Notes: generated from the sequence alone by a model not told the origin. 64,000 nt of DNA from Methylocapsa sp. D3K7 (GCF_029855125.1 NZ_CP123229.1:1426001-1490000), one strand, 5' to 3'; shown: positions 1 through 10,368, counted from the first letter of the stretch. Translations and numbers: made by a program.

Positions 1-267
1 GTCGGCGACATTATTGTCGTGTCGATCAAGGAGGCGATTCCGCGCGGGCGTGTCAAAAAGGGCGACGTCATGAAGGCGGTCGTCGTGCGCACCGCCAAGG
101 ACATCAAACGCGCCGATGGTTCGGTCATCCGCTTCGATTCGAACGCGGCGGTTTTGATCAACAACCAGTCGGAACCGGTCGGCACCCGCATTTTTGGTCC
201 CGTGCCGCGCGAATTGCGCGCCAGGAACCAGATGAAAATCATTTCGCTTGCGCCAGAGGTGTTGTGA
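1..267 (+). CDS. rplN: 50S ribosomal protein L14 (5' truncated by window edge)
   Basis: Large-subunit protein L14, which binds 23S rRNA at the subunit interface. The frame is open from base 1 and encodes the last 88 residues; the family is about 122 residues long, so roughly 34 N-terminal residues lie outside the window. The segments [11 protein letters not shown] and [12 protein letters not shown] are typical of L14. The stop codon shares one base with the start of rplX, as expected for translationally coupled genes of the spc operon. No sign of damage other than the window edge. Confidence 0.97.
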   Translation, partial: VGDIIVVSIKEAIPRGRVKKGDVMKAVVVRTAKDIKRADGSVIRFDSNAAVLINNQSEPVGTRIFGPVPRELRARNQMKIISLAPEVL

Positions 268-584
268 TGGCGGCAAAAATCAAAAAAGGCGACCGTGTCG
301 TGGTCCTCACCGGGCGCGACAAGGGCCGTTCGGGAGACGTTCTCTCGGTCAAGCCCAAAGAAGAACGGGCGATCGTGCGCGGAATCAACACCGTGAAACG
401 TCACCAGAAGCAAACCGCCAGCCAGGAAGCGGGGATCGTCACCAAGGAGGCCCCGATCCACTTGTCGAACCTCGCGATCGCCGATCCGAAGAATGGCAAG
501 CCGACCCGTGTGGGATTCAAGATTTTGGATGATGGACGCAAGGTCCGTTACGCCAAGCGCTCCGGAGAATTGATCGATGGCTGA
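267..584 (+). CDS. rplX: 50S ribosomal protein L24
   Basis: Assembly-initiator protein of the large subunit. The 105-residue product has the usual length and carries a KOW motif near its N-terminus ([20 protein letters not shown]). A GTG lies one codon upstream (264), but the ATG at 267 overlaps the rplN stop by one base and is the more likely start. It lies in the spc operon between rplN and rplE and overlaps the start of rplE by 8 bases. Confidence 0.97.
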   Translation: MAAKIKKGDRVVVLTGRDKGRSGDVLSVKPKEERAIVRGINTVKRHQKQTASQEAGIVTKEAPIHLSNLAIADPKNGKPTRVGFKILDDGRKVRYAKRSGELIDG

Positions 585-1293
585 GTCGAAGACAGGCAAG
601 GGCGGCGCCAAGGGCGCGGGCAAACCCGCTGCCAAGGACGCCGCCAAGGAAGCGCCGAAGGCTGCTAGCAAGGCTAAGAAACCGCCGCGCGAGGACGCTG
701 GAGTGTCAGGGGCTGCGGGCACAGCGGAATCCTTCGCGCCGCCGGCGGACTATGCGCCTCGGCTTAAGAAACATTACGAAGAGGTCGTGCGGCCGCGGCT
801 CATCGAGCAATTTGGTTATAAAAACCGTTTCGAAGTGCCCGGCATCGAAAAGATTGTGCTCAACATGGGCGTCGGCGAAGCGGTGAACGACACCAAGAAG
901 GTCACCCTTGCGGCGGCGGATCTTGCCCTGATTGCCGGCCAGAAGCCGGTTATTACCCATGCCCGCAAGGCGATCGCGACATTCAAGGTGCGCGAAAACA
1001 TGCCAATCGGCGCAAAGGTGACTTTGCGCAAGACTCGCATGTACGAGTTTCTCGACCGCCTGATCACGATTGCCCTGCCGAGGGTCCGGGATTTTCGCGG
1101 CCTCAACCCGAAGAGTTTCGATGGCCATGGCAACTATGCCATGGGGATCAAGGAACATATCGTGTTCCCCGAAATCGACTACGATAAGACCGAAAGCATA
1201 TTGGGTCTCGACGTCATCGTTTGCACGACGGCGAAATCCGACGATGAGGCGCGCGCCCTGCTGGGCGCCTTCAACTTCCCGTTCCGGCAGTGA
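577..1293 (+). CDS. rplE: 50S ribosomal protein L5 with long Ala/Lys-rich N-terminal extension
   Basis: L5 contacts 5S rRNA and the P-site tRNA in the central protuberance. From about residue 58 ([16 protein letters not shown]) to the end the protein is a standard L5, including [11 protein letters not shown] and [10 protein letters not shown]. Before that are about 55 residues very rich in Ala, Lys and Pro. The product is 238 residues, against about 180-185 for most L5 proteins. The ATG at 577 overlaps rplX by 8 bases and has a GGAG 11-14 bases upstream, which supports the long form; a GTG at about residue 43 could give a shorter one. The extension is probably disordered and basic; its role is unknown. 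Confidence 0.96.
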   Translation: MAESKTGKGGAKGAGKPAAKDAAKEAPKAASKAKKPPREDAGVSGAAGTAESFAPPADYAPRLKKHYEEVVRPRLIEQFGYKNRFEVPGIEKIVLNMGVGEAVNDTKKVTLAAADLALIAGQKPVITHARKAIATFKVRENMPIGAKVTLRKTRMYEFLDRLITIALPRVRDFRGLNPKSFDGHGNYAMGIKEHIVFPEIDYDKTESILGLDVIVCTTAKSDDEARALLGAFNFPFRQ

Positions 1294-1334
1294 AACCGGT
1301 GTGTTTCAAACGCGGACACCAGAGGTAAAGATTT

Positions 1335-1640
1335 ATGGCCAAGAAAAGCTCGATTGAAAAAAACAATCATCGTATGAAGCTGGTCAAGCAATATGCGGGC
1401 CGTCGCCGGCGCTTGAAAACCCTCGCGAACAACGAGGCCTTGACCATGGAGGAGCGCTTCGCGGCGCGCCTTAAGCTTTCCGAATTGCCGCGGAATTCCT
1501 CCGCTGGGCGAATCCGCAACCGTTGCGAAGTCAGCGGCCGGCCGCGCGGCTTTACCGGCAAAATGCGACTGTCACGCATCGCGCTGCGGGAATTGGGCTC
1601 GAAGGGCCTGATCCCCGGCCTCGTCAAGTCCAGCTGGTAG
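1335..1640 (+). CDS. rpsN: 30S ribosomal protein S14 (zinc-free long form)
   Basis: S14 binds 16S rRNA in the head of the small subunit. The 101-residue product is the long form without the CXXC zinc pairs of the short type, as is usual in proteobacteria. The conserved C-terminal block [13 protein letters not shown] is present. It is placed between rplE and rpsH as in the canonical spc operon. Confidence 0.97.
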   Translation: MAKKSSIEKNNHRMKLVKQYAGRRRRLKTLANNEALTMEERFAARLKLSELPRNSSAGRIRNRCEVSGRPRGFTGKMRLSRIALRELGSKGLIPGLVKSSW

Positions 1641-1650
1641 GAGGCGGATC

Positions 1651-2049
1651 ATGTCCATGAACGATCCGCTAGGTGACATGCTCACCCGCATCCGCAATGC
1701 GCAAATGCGCCGTAAGGGCAAGGTGCAGACGCCAGGATCGCGTCTGCGCGCACATGTGCTCGACGTCTTGCAGTCGGAAGGTTATATTCGCGGTTATTCG
1801 ACGACCGAATATGGCAATGGCCGCACCGAATTTGAAATCGAATTGAAATATTCGGACGGCACGCCGGTCATTCGCGAAATCGAGCGTGTGTCGAAGCCGG
1901 GACGCCGTGTCTATGCGGCGGTCGATGCCATGCCGCGTGTCGCGAACGGTTTGGGCGTGACCATCGTTTCCACCTCGAAAGGGGTCATGGCGGATCATGC
2001 CGCGCGCGAGGCGAATGTCGGCGGCGAAGTTCTCTGCAAGGTGTTCTAA
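1651..2049 (+). CDS. rpsH: 30S ribosomal protein S8
   Basis: S8 binds the central domain of 16S rRNA and in many bacteria feeds back on spc-operon translation. The 132-residue product starts [18 protein letters not shown] and ends in the typical [10 protein letters not shown]...[14 protein letters not shown] about 7 bases upstream supports the ATG at 1651 over the second ATG at 1657. Normal length. Confidence 0.97.
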   Translation: MSMNDPLGDMLTRIRNAQMRRKGKVQTPGSRLRAHVLDVLQSEGYIRGYSTTEYGNGRTEFEIELKYSDGTPVIREIERVSKPGRRVYAAVDAMPRVANGLGVTIVSTSKGVMADHAAREANVGGEVLCKVF

Positions 2050-2092
2050 ACGCAGGGTCTTCTATTAAAGAGAAGAACCAGGAAAACAGATT

Positions 2093-2626
2093 ATGTCACG
2101 TATCGGAAAGAAACCGGTTATTATACCCGCCGGGGTCACGGCCAAAGTCGAGGGACAATCCATTGCCGTCAAGGGCGGCAAGGGGGAGCTCTCCTTCGTT
2201 GCGCCCGAGCATGTGAGCCTGGCTTTTGCCGACAACAAGATCGCGGTGACGCCACGCAACGACAGCAAGCAGGCGCGCGCGATGTGGGGAATGACGCGCT
2301 CGATCGTCGATAATCTCGTGACCGGCGTCTCGAAAGGGTTTGAGCGCAAACTTGAGATCACCGGCGTTGGCTATAAAGCCGCGGTCGCGGGCAAAAACCT
2401 GCAGCTTTCACTCGGCTACAGCCACGACATCAGTTTTCCGATCCCGGCCGGAATCGCGATCGTAGCCCCGAAGCCGACCGAAATTTCGATCACTGGTATC
2501 GATAAGCGGCAAGTTGGGCAGACGGCCGCCGAAATCCGCGCCTTGCGTCCGCCCGAGCCCTACAAAGGCAAGGGGATCAAATACGCCGGTGAATTTATCT
2601 TCCGCAAGGAAGGCAAGAAGAAGTAA
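2093..2626 (+). CDS. rplF: 50S ribosomal protein L6
   Basis: L6 sits near the factor-binding site and sarcin-ricin loop. The 177-residue product begins MSRIGKKPV, contains the L6 signature region ([12 protein letters not shown]) near the C-terminus, and has the usual length. It is preceded by an AG-rich leader (AAAGAGAAGAACCAGG) that includes the ribosome-binding site. Confidence 0.97.
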   Translation: MSRIGKKPVIIPAGVTAKVEGQSIAVKGGKGELSFVAPEHVSLAFADNKIAVTPRNDSKQARAMWGMTRSIVDNLVTGVSKGFERKLEITGVGYKAAVAGKNLQLSLGYSHDISFPIPAGIAIVAPKPTEISITGIDKRQVGQTAAEIRALRPPEPYKGKGIKYAGEFIFRKEGKKK

Positions 2627-2653
2627 TAAAGTCAAAATCCAGGATTGGGCAGC

Positions 2654-3016
2654 ATGGCAAAGGACAATAAAACCACGAACCGCCGTCAGGCACGGGTCCG
2701 CCGTTCCTTGCGGGCGCATGCCTATGGCAAGCCGCGGCTGACCGTTTTCCGCTCCTCGAAGCAGATCTATTGCCAGATCATCGACGATGCCTTGGGCCGG
2801 ACTCTTGCCGCCGCATCATCCCTCGAGAAGGCTGAGCGGGAGGTTTTGAAAACCGGCGCAACCGTTGAGTCGGCGAAGATCATCGGCCAGCGGATTGCCG
2901 AGCGCGCGGCGCAAGCGGGAATCAGCGAAGTCGTTTTCGACCGCGGCGCTTACATCTATCACGGACGGGTCAAGGCGCTGGCGGAAGGGGCTCGCGAAGG
3001 CGGGCTTAAATTCTAA
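2654..3016 (+). CDS. rplR: 50S ribosomal protein L18
   Basis: L18 delivers and anchors 5S rRNA together with L5. The ATG at 2654 ([12 protein letters not shown]) gives 120 residues, the family norm; an in-frame TTG at 2645 is a less likely start. The C-terminus [23 protein letters not shown] is characteristic when read as two halves ([22 protein letters not shown]). Spc-operon position between rplF and rpsE. Confidence 0.97.
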   Translation: MAKDNKTTNRRQARVRRSLRAHAYGKPRLTVFRSSKQIYCQIIDDALGRTLAAASSLEKAEREVLKTGATVESAKIIGQRIAERAAQAGISEVVFDRGAYIYHGRVKALAEGAREGGLKF

Positions 3017-3088
3017 AGCGCGCGGCGAACGAGATCACCGCCGCGCGGCATATCGAACACAAGGCGAATTTGGAAATGGAACAGACTC

Positions 3089-3658
3089 ATGGCGCGTGAA
3101 GGGGAAGGCGGCCGCGGCCGCGACCGCGAGGATCGCGATAGCGAGTTCATGGATCGTCTGGTCCATATCAACCGCGTCGCCAAGGTGGTGAAGGGAGGCC
3201 GCCGGTTCGGCTTTGCCGCGCTCGTCGTCGTCGGCGATCAGAAGGGCCGGGTCGGCTACGGTCATGGCAAGGCGCGCGAGGTTCCCGAAGCGATCCGCAA
3301 AGCGACCGAGTCGGCGAAGCGTTCGCTCGTCCGCATTCCCTTGCGGGAAGGCCGGACCCTCCATCATGACGTTCACGGGCGTCATGGGGCCGGACGCGTC
3401 GTGCTGCGCGCGGCGCCCGCAGGGACCGGGATCATCGCAGGCGGCCCGATGCGCGCCATTTTCGAAACGCTCGGCATGCACGACGTCGTCGCCAAATCGC
3501 AAGGTTCCTCGAATCCCTACAACATGGTCCGCGCGACATTCGACGCCCTGCAAAGGGAAGATTCACCCCGCGCCGTCGCGGCGCGCCGCAATATCAAGGT
3601 TTCCGCTCTGCAGGCGCGCCGCCAAGGTGGTGACGCTGAAGCACCCAGCGAAGCGTGA
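3089..3658 (+). CDS. rpsE: 30S ribosomal protein S5
   Basis: S5 acts in translational fidelity and mRNA helicase activity at the entry tunnel. The 189-residue protein has a charged N-terminal stretch ([15 protein letters not shown]), then the double-stranded-RNA-binding-like domain with [18 protein letters not shown], then the S5 C-terminal domain ([17 protein letters not shown]). Length and order are normal. Confidence 0.97.
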   Translation: MAREGEGGRGRDREDRDSEFMDRLVHINRVAKVVKGGRRFGFAALVVVGDQKGRVGYGHGKAREVPEAIRKATESAKRSLVRIPLREGRTLHHDVHGRHGAGRVVLRAAPAGTGIIAGGPMRAIFETLGMHDVVAKSQGSSNPYNMVRATFDALQREDSPRAVAARRNIKVSALQARRQGGDAEAPSEA

Positions 3659-3668
3659 GGAACAGATT

Positions 3669-3896
3669 ATGACTTCCAGCACCCAGGCCCGGGTCATCGT
3701 CGAACAGATCAAGAGCCCGATCGGACGCCCTGCTTCGCAACGCGCGACGCTCATCGGGCTTGGTCTCAATAAGATTGGCCGCCGATCCTCTCTTGAGGAT
3801 ACGTCCGCCGTGCGGGGTATGATCGCCAAGGTGGCGCATCTCATTCGCGTCGTCGACGAGACCGCCGCAGATGGCGAAGTGAGGACAAAGTCATGA
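3669..3896 (+). CDS. rpmD: 50S ribosomal protein L30
   Basis: L30 binds 23S rRNA. The ATG at 3669 gives 75 residues, slightly longer than the roughly 60 usual, owing to a C-terminal tail. The core [18 protein letters not shown] followed by GLGLNKIGR is diagnostic. The stop overlaps the rplO start as ATGA, so the two are translationally coupled. Confidence 0.95.
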   Translation: MTSSTQARVIVEQIKSPIGRPASQRATLIGLGLNKIGRRSSLEDTSAVRGMIAKVAHLIRVVDETAADGEVRTKS

Positions 3897-4381
3897 ATCT
3901 AAACGAAATCGCCGACAATCCCGGCTCGTCCCGCCCGCGTATGCGGGTCGGACGCGGGATCGGGTCTGGCAAGGGCAAGACTTGCGGGCGTGGCGTGAAG
4001 GGACAGAAGGCCCGGACCGGCGTCGCGATCAAGGGGTTCGAGGGCGGTCAGATGCCGCTGCACCGGAGACTGCCGAAGCGCGGCTTCCGCAACCCGTTTT
4101 CGATCCACTACAATGAGGTCAATCTCGGCCGCATTCAAGCGGCAGTTGACGCGGGCAAGCTCGACCCCAGCGCACAAGTGACGCTCGAATCGCTCATCGC
4201 TGCTGGCGTCTGCTCCAAACCGCTCGACGGGGTTAAGATCCTCGGCAACGGGACGCTCGCGGCAAAGCTTTCATTCGAAGTGGCGGCGGCGTCGAAGAGC
4301 GCCGTGGCGGCGATTGAAGCCGCCGGCGGCTCGATCGTGTTGTCACGCGTGCAAACCGGAGCCGCGGAGGCGGAGGCGTAA
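3893..4381 (+). CDS. rplO: 50S ribosomal protein L15
   Basis: L15 is a late-assembly large-subunit protein. The 162-residue product has the glycine-rich RNA-binding N-terminus ([20 protein letters not shown]) and [18 protein letters not shown]. It overlaps rpmD by four bases. It is followed by a 166-base gap before secY, longer than other gaps in the operon. Confidence 0.97.
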   Translation: MNLNEIADNPGSSRPRMRVGRGIGSGKGKTCGRGVKGQKARTGVAIKGFEGGQMPLHRRLPKRGFRNPFSIHYNEVNLGRIQAAVDAGKLDPSAQVTLESLIAAGVCSKPLDGVKILGNGTLAAKLSFEVAAASKSAVAAIEAAGGSIVLSRVQTGAAEAEA

Positions 4382-4547
4382 GGCCATCCCGACGCTGAGG
4401 CGGCGCTTATCACACACAGTGCAAGCGGAATTGTCTCGGATATCGTTGGCCAAACAAAGGTTGATCTTGCGAAGCATTTGGGACCCTTGACCCTTTGGAA
4501 GATAAACGAGAAAACATTCGGGCATCTTGGTGCCAAGGGAGCAGTAC

Positions 4548-5882
4548 ATGGTATCGGCGGCGGAACAGCTCGCGGCGAATATAAATTGGGGCGCTTTCGG
4601 CAAGGCCGAAGAGCTCAAAAAGCGCATCTATTTCACGCTCGCGGCGTTGGTTATTTATCGTCTGGGAACCTACATCCCCTTGCCGGGAATCGACCCCTCT
4701 GTTTTTGAAAAGAGTTTCACGGGCAACCGCCAAGGTGTCCTTGAATTGTTCAATATGTTCGCGGGCGGTGCCGTCCAGCGCATGGCGATTTTCGCCTTGA
4801 ACATCATGCCCTATATCTCCGCCTCGATCATTATCCAGATGCTGACATCGGTGTTTCCGACATTGGAAGCTCTGAAGAAAGAAGGCGAATCCGGGCGCAA
4901 GGTCATCAATCAATATACGCGGTATCTGACGGTCGTTCTTGCCGCCTTCCAGGCCTATGGCATCTCCGTAGGCCTCGAGGGACAGGCCGGCGTGGTGCTT
5001 GAGCCGGGGCTCTTCTTCCGCATCTCCACTGTGCTGACCTTGATGGGCGGCACGATGTTCTTGATGTGGCTCGGAGAACAAATCACCTCGCGCGGAATTG
5101 GCAACGGGTCCTCACTGATTATTTTCGCGGGCATCGTCGCGGCATTCCCGTCGGCGATCGTCAATACTTTGGAACTCGGCCGCCAAGGCGCGATCTCAAC
5201 GGGGCTCATTATCGGCGTGATGGTGATGTCGATCGGCGTCGTCGCCTTCATCGTGTTCATGGAGCGCGCGCAACGGCGTGTTCTGATCACCTACCCCAAA
5301 CGTCAACAGGGCAATAAAATCTACGAAGGCCAAACGTCTTTTCTGCCGCTGAAACTTAACACGTCCGGCGTCATACCACCGATTTTCGCATCGTCGCTTT
5401 TGCTGCTGCCTGTCACCATCGCCAATTTCTCGCAAAGCCAGGGCGGCACCGGCATTCTCGCAATGGTGACCACCTATCTCGGGCACGGCCGCCCGCTCTA
5501 TATGGTCGCCTATGTCGGGTTGATCGTCTTTTTCGCATTTTTCTATACCGCCATCGTCTTCAACCCGACGGAGACCGCGGACAATCTCAAGAAACATGGC
5601 GGCTTCGTCCCTGGCATCCGGCCGGGCGAGCGCACCGCGCAATATATCGATATGATCCTCACCCGCATCACAGTGATCGGCGCGGCCTATCTCGCCGTCA
5701 TCTGCCTCCTGCCGGAAATGCTGATCTCCTATGCGGCGTTGCCATTTTATTTCGGCGGAACCTCGCTTCTTATCGTGGTCAGCGTCACCATGGATACGGT
5801 CGCTCAAATCATGGGCCATCTGCAGGCCCATCAATATGAGGGGCTTGTAAAGAAATCAAAATTGCGGGGAAAACGTAGATGA
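4548..5882 (+). CDS. secY: Preprotein translocase subunit SecY
   Basis: Channel-forming subunit of the SecYEG translocon in the inner membrane. The ATG at 4548, 7 bases after GGGAG, gives 444 residues; an in-frame TTG at 4527 is unlikely. About ten hydrophobic segments can be followed, with the SecY motifs [12 protein letters not shown] near the N-terminus, [14 protein letters not shown] in the middle and [19 protein letters not shown] at the end. The stop overlaps adk as ATGA. Confidence 0.97.
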   Translation: MVSAAEQLAANINWGAFGKAEELKKRIYFTLAALVIYRLGTYIPLPGIDPSVFEKSFTGNRQGVLELFNMFAGGAVQRMAIFALNIMPYISASIIIQMLTSVFPTLEALKKEGESGRKVINQYTRYLTVVLAAFQAYGISVGLEGQAGVVLEPGLFFRISTVLTLMGGTMFLMWLGEQITSRGIGNGSSLIIFAGIVAAFPSAIVNTLELGRQGAISTGLIIGVMVMSIGVVAFIVFMERAQRRVLITYPKRQQGNKIYEGQTSFLPLKLNTSGVIPPIFASSLLLLPVTIANFSQSQGGTGILAMVTTYLGHGRPLYMVAYVGLIVFFAFFYTAIVFNPTETADNLKKHGGFVPGIRPGERTAQYIDMILTRITVIGAAYLAVICLLPEMLISYAALPFYFGGTSLLIVVSVTMDTVAQIMGHLQAHQYEGLVKKSKLRGKRR

Positions 5883-6484
5883 GGCTGGTTCTTCTTGGGC
5901 CGCCCGGCGCTGGAAAAGGCACTCAGTCGGCGCGTCTCACGGAGAAATATCGCATCCCTCAATTGTCAACAGGAGACATGTTGCGCGCGGCGGTCAAAGC
6001 CGCGACGCCGGTCGGGCTGGAAGCAAAAGCGGTCATGGACAAAGGCGGTCTCGTCCCCGACGAGACGGTGGTCGGGATTGTCGCTGACCGAATCGAAGCG
6101 CCGGACGCCAAAGGCGGCTTTATCTTGGATGGATTCCCCCGCACCGTCGCTCAAGCCGAGGCCTTGGCCAAAATGCTGCGCGCCAAAAATATGGAACTCG
6201 ATGCCGTCGTCGAACTCAAGGTCGACGACGCGGCATTGCTTGCCCGGATCGTCAATCGCGTGAAGGAGACGCTGGCGTCCGGGGGAACGGTGCGCGCCGA
6301 TGATAATCCCGAGGCCTTCAAAGTCAGGCTCGATGCTTATCACGCGCAGACGGCACCCGTTTCTGATTTTTATGCAAAGAACGCCCTCTTGAAATCGGTC
6401 GATGGAATGGCGCCGGTCGATGCCGTCACCCATGCGATCGATGATATACTCGAAAGCTCTCGCCGGCCGGCTCAGACCAGCTGA
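5879..6484 (+). CDS. adk: Adenylate kinase (short-LID type)
   Basis: Converts AMP + ATP to 2 ADP in the cytoplasm. The P-loop [10 protein letters not shown] is at residues 7-16, with the AMP-site motifs [12 protein letters not shown] and FILDGFPRT following. At 201 residues, with no cysteine-bearing insert in the LID region, it is the short-LID form common in alphaproteobacteria. It overlaps secY by four bases. The genes that normally follow in an alphaproteobacterial spc/alpha cluster (rpsM, rpsK, rpoA, rplQ) are absent here. Confidence 0.97.
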   Translation: MRLVLLGPPGAGKGTQSARLTEKYRIPQLSTGDMLRAAVKAATPVGLEAKAVMDKGGLVPDETVVGIVADRIEAPDAKGGFILDGFPRTVAQAEALAKMLRAKNMELDAVVELKVDDAALLARIVNRVKETLASGGTVRADDNPEAFKVRLDAYHAQTAPVSDFYAKNALLKSVDGMAPVDAVTHAIDDILESSRRPAQTS

Positions 6485-6544
6485 GGGTTAAGACGTCAAG
6501 CGCTACAGCTCTTCCTCCGGCTTGCCGCCTGTCCCATTGCGCCT

Positions 6545-6994
6545 TCAAATGCAATACATAAGATTTTCTTCCTCGCTCTCGGCGAGCAACCGCATCTCCG
6601 CCAGCGTCCGGTTGTCCAGCACAGTCGCGATCGCATTGCGTGCTTCGAGCATGATCAGGCGAACGCAGCAATTTTTTTCGTCCAGACAATCGTCGCACCG
6701 CCGGTAGGAATTCTTACTGGCGCAGGCGATCGGAGCGAGCGGTCCGTCAAGGACGCGGACAATGTGACCGACCTTAATGTCATGCGCCGGCCGGGCGAGG
6801 GTATAACCTCCGCCTTTGCCTTTTTTCGAAAAAACAAAGCCGGCGTTGCGGAGCTCCCCGAGAATGGTGTCGAGAAATTTTTTCGGGATTTCATTCGCGT
6901 TCGCGATATCGTTCACGAGCGTCGCTTCGCCCACGGGGCGGCCAGCAAGGTGGACCATGGCTTTCAAGCCATATTTCCCTTTTTTCGTGAGCAT
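6545..6994 (-). CDS. Rrf2-family transcriptional regulator with cysteine cluster
   Basis: Predicted winged-helix DNA-binding regulator of 149 residues. The N-terminal MLTKKGKYGLKAMVHLA and the wing KKGKGGGYTLARP are typical of Rrf2 proteins. Cysteines at 91, 100, 103, 109 and 110 could ligate an iron-sulfur cluster, but their spacing is not exactly that of IscR or RirA, so I do not assign either name. A 7-bp inverted repeat 70 bases upstream (7064-7086) is a candidate operator for autoregulation. It converges on adk with a 60-base gap and is not in an obvious operon. Confidence 0.85.
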   Translation of the reverse strand: MLTKKGKYGLKAMVHLAGRPVGEATLVNDIANANEIPKKFLDTILGELRNAGFVFSKKGKGGGYTLARPAHDIKVGHIVRVLDGPLAPIACASKNSYRRCDDCLDEKNCCVRLIMLEARNAIATVLDNRTLAEMRLLAESEEENLMYCI

Positions 6995-7063
6995 TCAGTC
7001 CTCGATCGCCAATTTCCACTGTCCCGCAAAGCAGAACTCCAACGCGGGTGCTGATCCCACATA

Positions 7064-7086
7064 ATATTGATCCAGTTCCTCAATAT
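7064..7086. promoter_or_regulatory. Candidate operator dyad upstream of the Rrf2 regulator
   Basis: Perfect inverted repeat ATATTGA-N9-TCAATAT in the region upstream of the Rrf2 gene. Its inner part reads TGA-N9-TCA, the form described for the iron-responsive operator bound by RirA, itself an Rrf2 protein. Position and symmetry suggest an autoregulatory site. The assignment is by inspection only, and a short motif like this can occur by chance. Confidence 0.45.
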
Positions 7087-7200
7087 CCACAAGTTTTATA
7101 GTCTTTGCTAGTGGCCCCGGCCCCCGCGCACCATAGAGAGGTTAAGGCGCCGGGCTGCGTCCACCAATCGCGCGGCACCTTAAAAAACAAGGGAGAATGG

Positions 7201-8763
7201 CTACCGCGCCTGCCAGGACGCCATCGCATCATCGATCGCGATCCGCCCCGACGGTCCTTTTTCAAAGGTGAGTTTCGCGATGTGGCCATCGGCAAGGACA
7301 ATTGGAATATCGAACCATTCGCGCGAACGGAGAAGGTCAAGATTGGCGGCCTCGCCAGCGCCACGGCTAAGACCGATAAGGAAAGAATTTTCCGTGACAG
7401 GGACGGTAATTCCCATCAACGCTTCGCCCGTAGGGGTATCTTCGCGCCGCATCAGCACAGTGACCTGCTTGATATTCGCCAATGGACTTCCCGCCGGCAC
7501 GGAAAAGTTCAGTTTGATGGTGTGGGATGCCGGCAGCGAGCTGTCAAAATTCTTTTGAATCACCATCGCCGCCTGCAGATTCGCGTCCGGTATGTCAACT
7601 TCGGCGCGAACCGCCATGCTCAAAGGCTCGTCGGGACCATTGCTGACATTATCGACCCGCCAGACAACCGTGCCGAGAACCGTCTTTACTTTGGATTGTT
7701 CCTCCGGTGCCTCCATCAGCAGTGCGGCCCGCCGGGCAACCGAAATGGCGGGATTTCCGGATTCAGCGCCAGCTTTCGCGGCCTCGCTGCGTTCCCCGGT
7801 CGAGGATGTTGCTGATGATCCGGGGGTCGCGGTGCCGGTATCAATACGATCCACGATCTTGCCGCTGGGGGCAGTCTCTCCCTGAACCATTGCGGAGGGT
7901 TGCAAACGCACCAGATCCTCGGGGCGGTCACGCAGCCTGTACGCAGCGGCGGCGACGAGGACGACGACCAAGCCCACAATGCCAACAACAATACCAACGC
8001 GCTTGGCTGCGCTGCGGTCTCTTTCGGCGTGCGGCGCGAAGGGATATTGCGCTTCGAGCCGCATCGTTGACGATGGTTCATAACTCCCATCGCTCGGGCC
8101 AATCGCTTCCGGGGCGAGCGTTTCAACGAACGGCGCGTCCCCTGCCCCGGATGTTTCCTCGCCTATCGGAGGCCGGACTGGCGCCAGACCTTGTGTCCCC
8201 TCCCGCGATGAAGGCGGCTTCGGCGCAGAAAAAGGCGCCGGCGAATCGCCTGGACCTGAAGGTGGCAGCGGTCCGGCGAGATTAGGGGCCGATCCCGGCC
8301 GTGGCGGCCGGATAGGCCAAGCGGACGGGGCTGCGCCAGGGGGATCCCGGCGGACTTTGATGGGAGTGCGAGGCGGCAATGGAGACGTGAGCGTCCGTTT
8401 TGCAGCCGGCCCTGGCTTATCCGTTCCGGGCGGAGTGGAGGCGGACGGCAGCTGCCTTCTTGGCTCGCGCGGCGGCGCCATTGGACCTGCCGGCGGTCCC
8501 AATCCGCTGAAATCCGTTCCAGGAAGAGTTTTATCTATTTCCGGGCTATATCGCGCCGTCAATTCCGTTTCAATCTGGGCGACGGCCCGTTCCAGCGATT
8601 GCGCCTCGCGTTCGATCGCGTCCTCTGGCACCGGAGGGTCAAGATTGCGCAATTGACCGTAAAGCGCCCGGCGCGCGCGTTCATAAACGGCCTGGCGTGC
8701 TTCGGGAGTCGAATCCGGCAAGCCTGCGACGGCCTTGGCAAGAAGCGGGTAGTAGTCAGCCAT
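7201..8763 (-). CDS. Proline-rich single-pass membrane protein of unknown function
   Basis: Unrecognised 520-residue protein. Residues 1-70 form a predicted helical, charged domain (MADYYPLLAKAVAGLP onward, with several Arg/Glu heptad-like stretches). Residues 80-230 are very rich in Pro, Gly and Ala and probably disordered. One hydrophobic segment at about 256-276 (GIVVGIVGLVVVLVAAAAY) is a membrane anchor, leaving about 240 residues as a likely periplasmic domain. The N-terminal block resembles proteins I associate with Hyphomicrobiales, without known function. It lies just downstream of purA on the same strand, with a 58-base gap. No catalytic motif is visible. Confidence 0.8.
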   Translation of the reverse strand: MADYYPLLAKAVAGLPDSTPEARQAVYERARRALYGQLRNLDPPVPEDAIEREAQSLERAVAQIETELTARYSPEIDKTLPGTDFSGLGPPAGPMAPPREPRRQLPSASTPPGTDKPGPAAKRTLTSPLPPRTPIKVRRDPPGAAPSAWPIRPPRPGSAPNLAGPLPPSGPGDSPAPFSAPKPPSSREGTQGLAPVRPPIGEETSGAGDAPFVETLAPEAIGPSDGSYEPSSTMRLEAQYPFAPHAERDRSAAKRVGIVVGIVGLVVVLVAAAAYRLRDRPEDLVRLQPSAMVQGETAPSGKIVDRIDTGTATPGSSATSSTGERSEAAKAGAESGNPAISVARRAALLMEAPEEQSKVKTVLGTVVWRVDNVSNGPDEPLSMAVRAEVDIPDANLQAAMVIQKNFDSSLPASHTIKLNFSVPAGSPLANIKQVTVLMRREDTPTGEALMGITVPVTENSFLIGLSRGAGEAANLDLLRSREWFDIPIVLADGHIAKLTFEKGPSGRIAIDDAMASWQAR

Positions 8764-8821
8764 TTCGGCTTGAGAGCATTTGAACGGCCTTCCGTCAATC
8801 CCGCCTTGAAAATTTGCTCAA

Positions 8822-10117
8822 TCAGTCGCGGAAAGGATCGTAAACCAGGATCGTATCGGCGCGCTCGGGGCTCGTGGAAAGAAGCGCCACCGGCGCCTCG
8901 ATTAGCTCCTCGATCCGCCGTACATATTTGATGGCCTGCGCCGGAAGCGCGGCCCAAGAGCGCGCGCCAGCCGTCGGACCGTCCCACCCCTCGATTGATT
9001 CATAAACCGGAACCACCCTGGCCTGCGCCGCTTGGCTCGCCGGCAGCCGGTCGACGCGCTTTCCGTCAAGCGTGTAGCCAACGCAGACTTTGATCTCTTG
9101 AAATCCATCAAGCACATCGAGCTTTGTCAAAGCGATTCCGTCGATCCCGGAGGTTTTGACGGCTTGGCGCATGAGAACCGCATCGAACCACCCGCACCGC
9201 CTGCGCCGGCCGGTGTTGGTTCCAAACTCATGGCCCCGGTCACCGATCCGCTCGCCCACCGCATCGGCAAGTTCAGTCGGAAAAGGCCCCCCGCCGACCC
9301 GCGTCGTATAGGCTTTGGCAATTCCCAGGACATAGCCGATCGCTTTCGGGCCAACGCCCGATCCGGTCGAGGCATTTCCGGCGACCGTGTTCGACGAGGT
9401 CACGAAAGGATAGGTGCCATGATCCACATCGAGCAACGCACCCTGCGCGCCCTCAAAGAGGATACGCTTGCCGGCCCGCCGCGCTGTTTCGAGCAGGTCC
9501 CAGGTCGCGTCCATATAGGGAAGGATTTTGCCAGCGACGCTGTCGAGTTCGGCCCGAACGGCTTGCGCGGTGACCGGCTCAAGCCCGAGACCCTTTCGAA
9601 GAGGCTCGTGATGGGCCAGCAGCCGGGCGATTTTTTGATTCAAAGTGTCCGGTTCGGCCAAATCCATGAGCCGGATTGCCCGGCGGCCAACCTTATCTTC
9701 ATAGGCGGGACCGATACCGCGCTTGGTGGTGCCGATCTTCAACGCTTCGCCGCTGGCCGACTCGCGATGCGCGTCAAGCTCCCGGTGCAGACCCAGGATC
9801 AGCGTCACATTCTCGGCGATCTTCAGATTTTTCGGGGAAATCTCAACGCCTTGTGCCGTGAGCATCGCAACCTCCTCCACAAAATGATGCGGATCGAGAA
9901 CGACGCCATTGCCGATGATCGAGAGTTTTCCCGGCCTCACGATGCCGGAGGGCAACAGAGTGAGCTTATAGACCTTTTTGTCGATGACGAGCGTATGCCC
10001 AGCATTGTGGCCGCCTTGAAAGCGGACCACAATATCGGCCTCCAGCGACAGCCAATCGACGATCTTGCCTTTTCCCTCGTCGCCCCATTGGGCGCCGACC
10101 ACCACCACATTCGCCAT
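8822..10117 (-). CDS. purA: Adenylosuccinate synthetase
   Basis: Joins IMP and aspartate with GTP hydrolysis, the first committed step to AMP. The 431-residue length is standard. Near the N-terminus are the GTP-binding loop [11 protein letters not shown] with the catalytic Asp and [10 protein letters not shown] with the catalytic His; further on are [16 protein letters not shown] and the aspartate-binding loop [20 protein letters not shown] region. It is transcribed away from rpmE; the 251-base gap between them must hold both promoters. Confidence 0.97.
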   Translation of the reverse strand: MANVVVVGAQWGDEGKGKIVDWLSLEADIVVRFQGGHNAGHTLVIDKKVYKLTLLPSGIVRPGKLSIIGNGVVLDPHHFVEEVAMLTAQGVEISPKNLKIAENVTLILGLHRELDAHRESASGEALKIGTTKRGIGPAYEDKVGRRAIRLMDLAEPDTLNQKIARLLAHHEPLRKGLGLEPVTAQAVRAELDSVAGKILPYMDATWDLLETARRAGKRILFEGAQGALLDVDHGTYPFVTSSNTVAGNASTGSGVGPKAIGYVLGIAKAYTTRVGGGPFPTELADAVGERIGDRGHEFGTNTGRRRRCGWFDAVLMRQAVKTSGIDGIALTKLDVLDGFQEIKVCVGYTLDGKRVDRLPASQAAQARVVPVYESIEGWDGPTAGARSWAALPAQAIKYVRRIEELIEAPVALLSTSPERADTILVYDPFRD

Positions 10118-10368
10118 CGAACTCAGTCGCTTTGTGCGGCGGCCTCGAAAGGTTTACGGAGCCGCCAAAAATAAGCCCGGCGCAACCGCAACGGTCGCAC
10201 CGGGTCCATTGCGGAAACGGGGTACACTTTTGCACGGCCGGAGTAAAGCTTTGTCCGGTCCAAAAGCTTGTATAGAGGGAGTGGTTGGGCTATAGGGCGG
10301 CATAAATATTCAGCCCATCGAAGACGTTGCGCGCGGGCGGCTGCGGACCGAACTCAGAGGACTTTTCA

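Noticed and set aside
6545..6994. Assignment as IscR or RirA
   Set aside because: Cysteine spacing differs from both, and no isc/suf or iron-uptake genes are adjacent.
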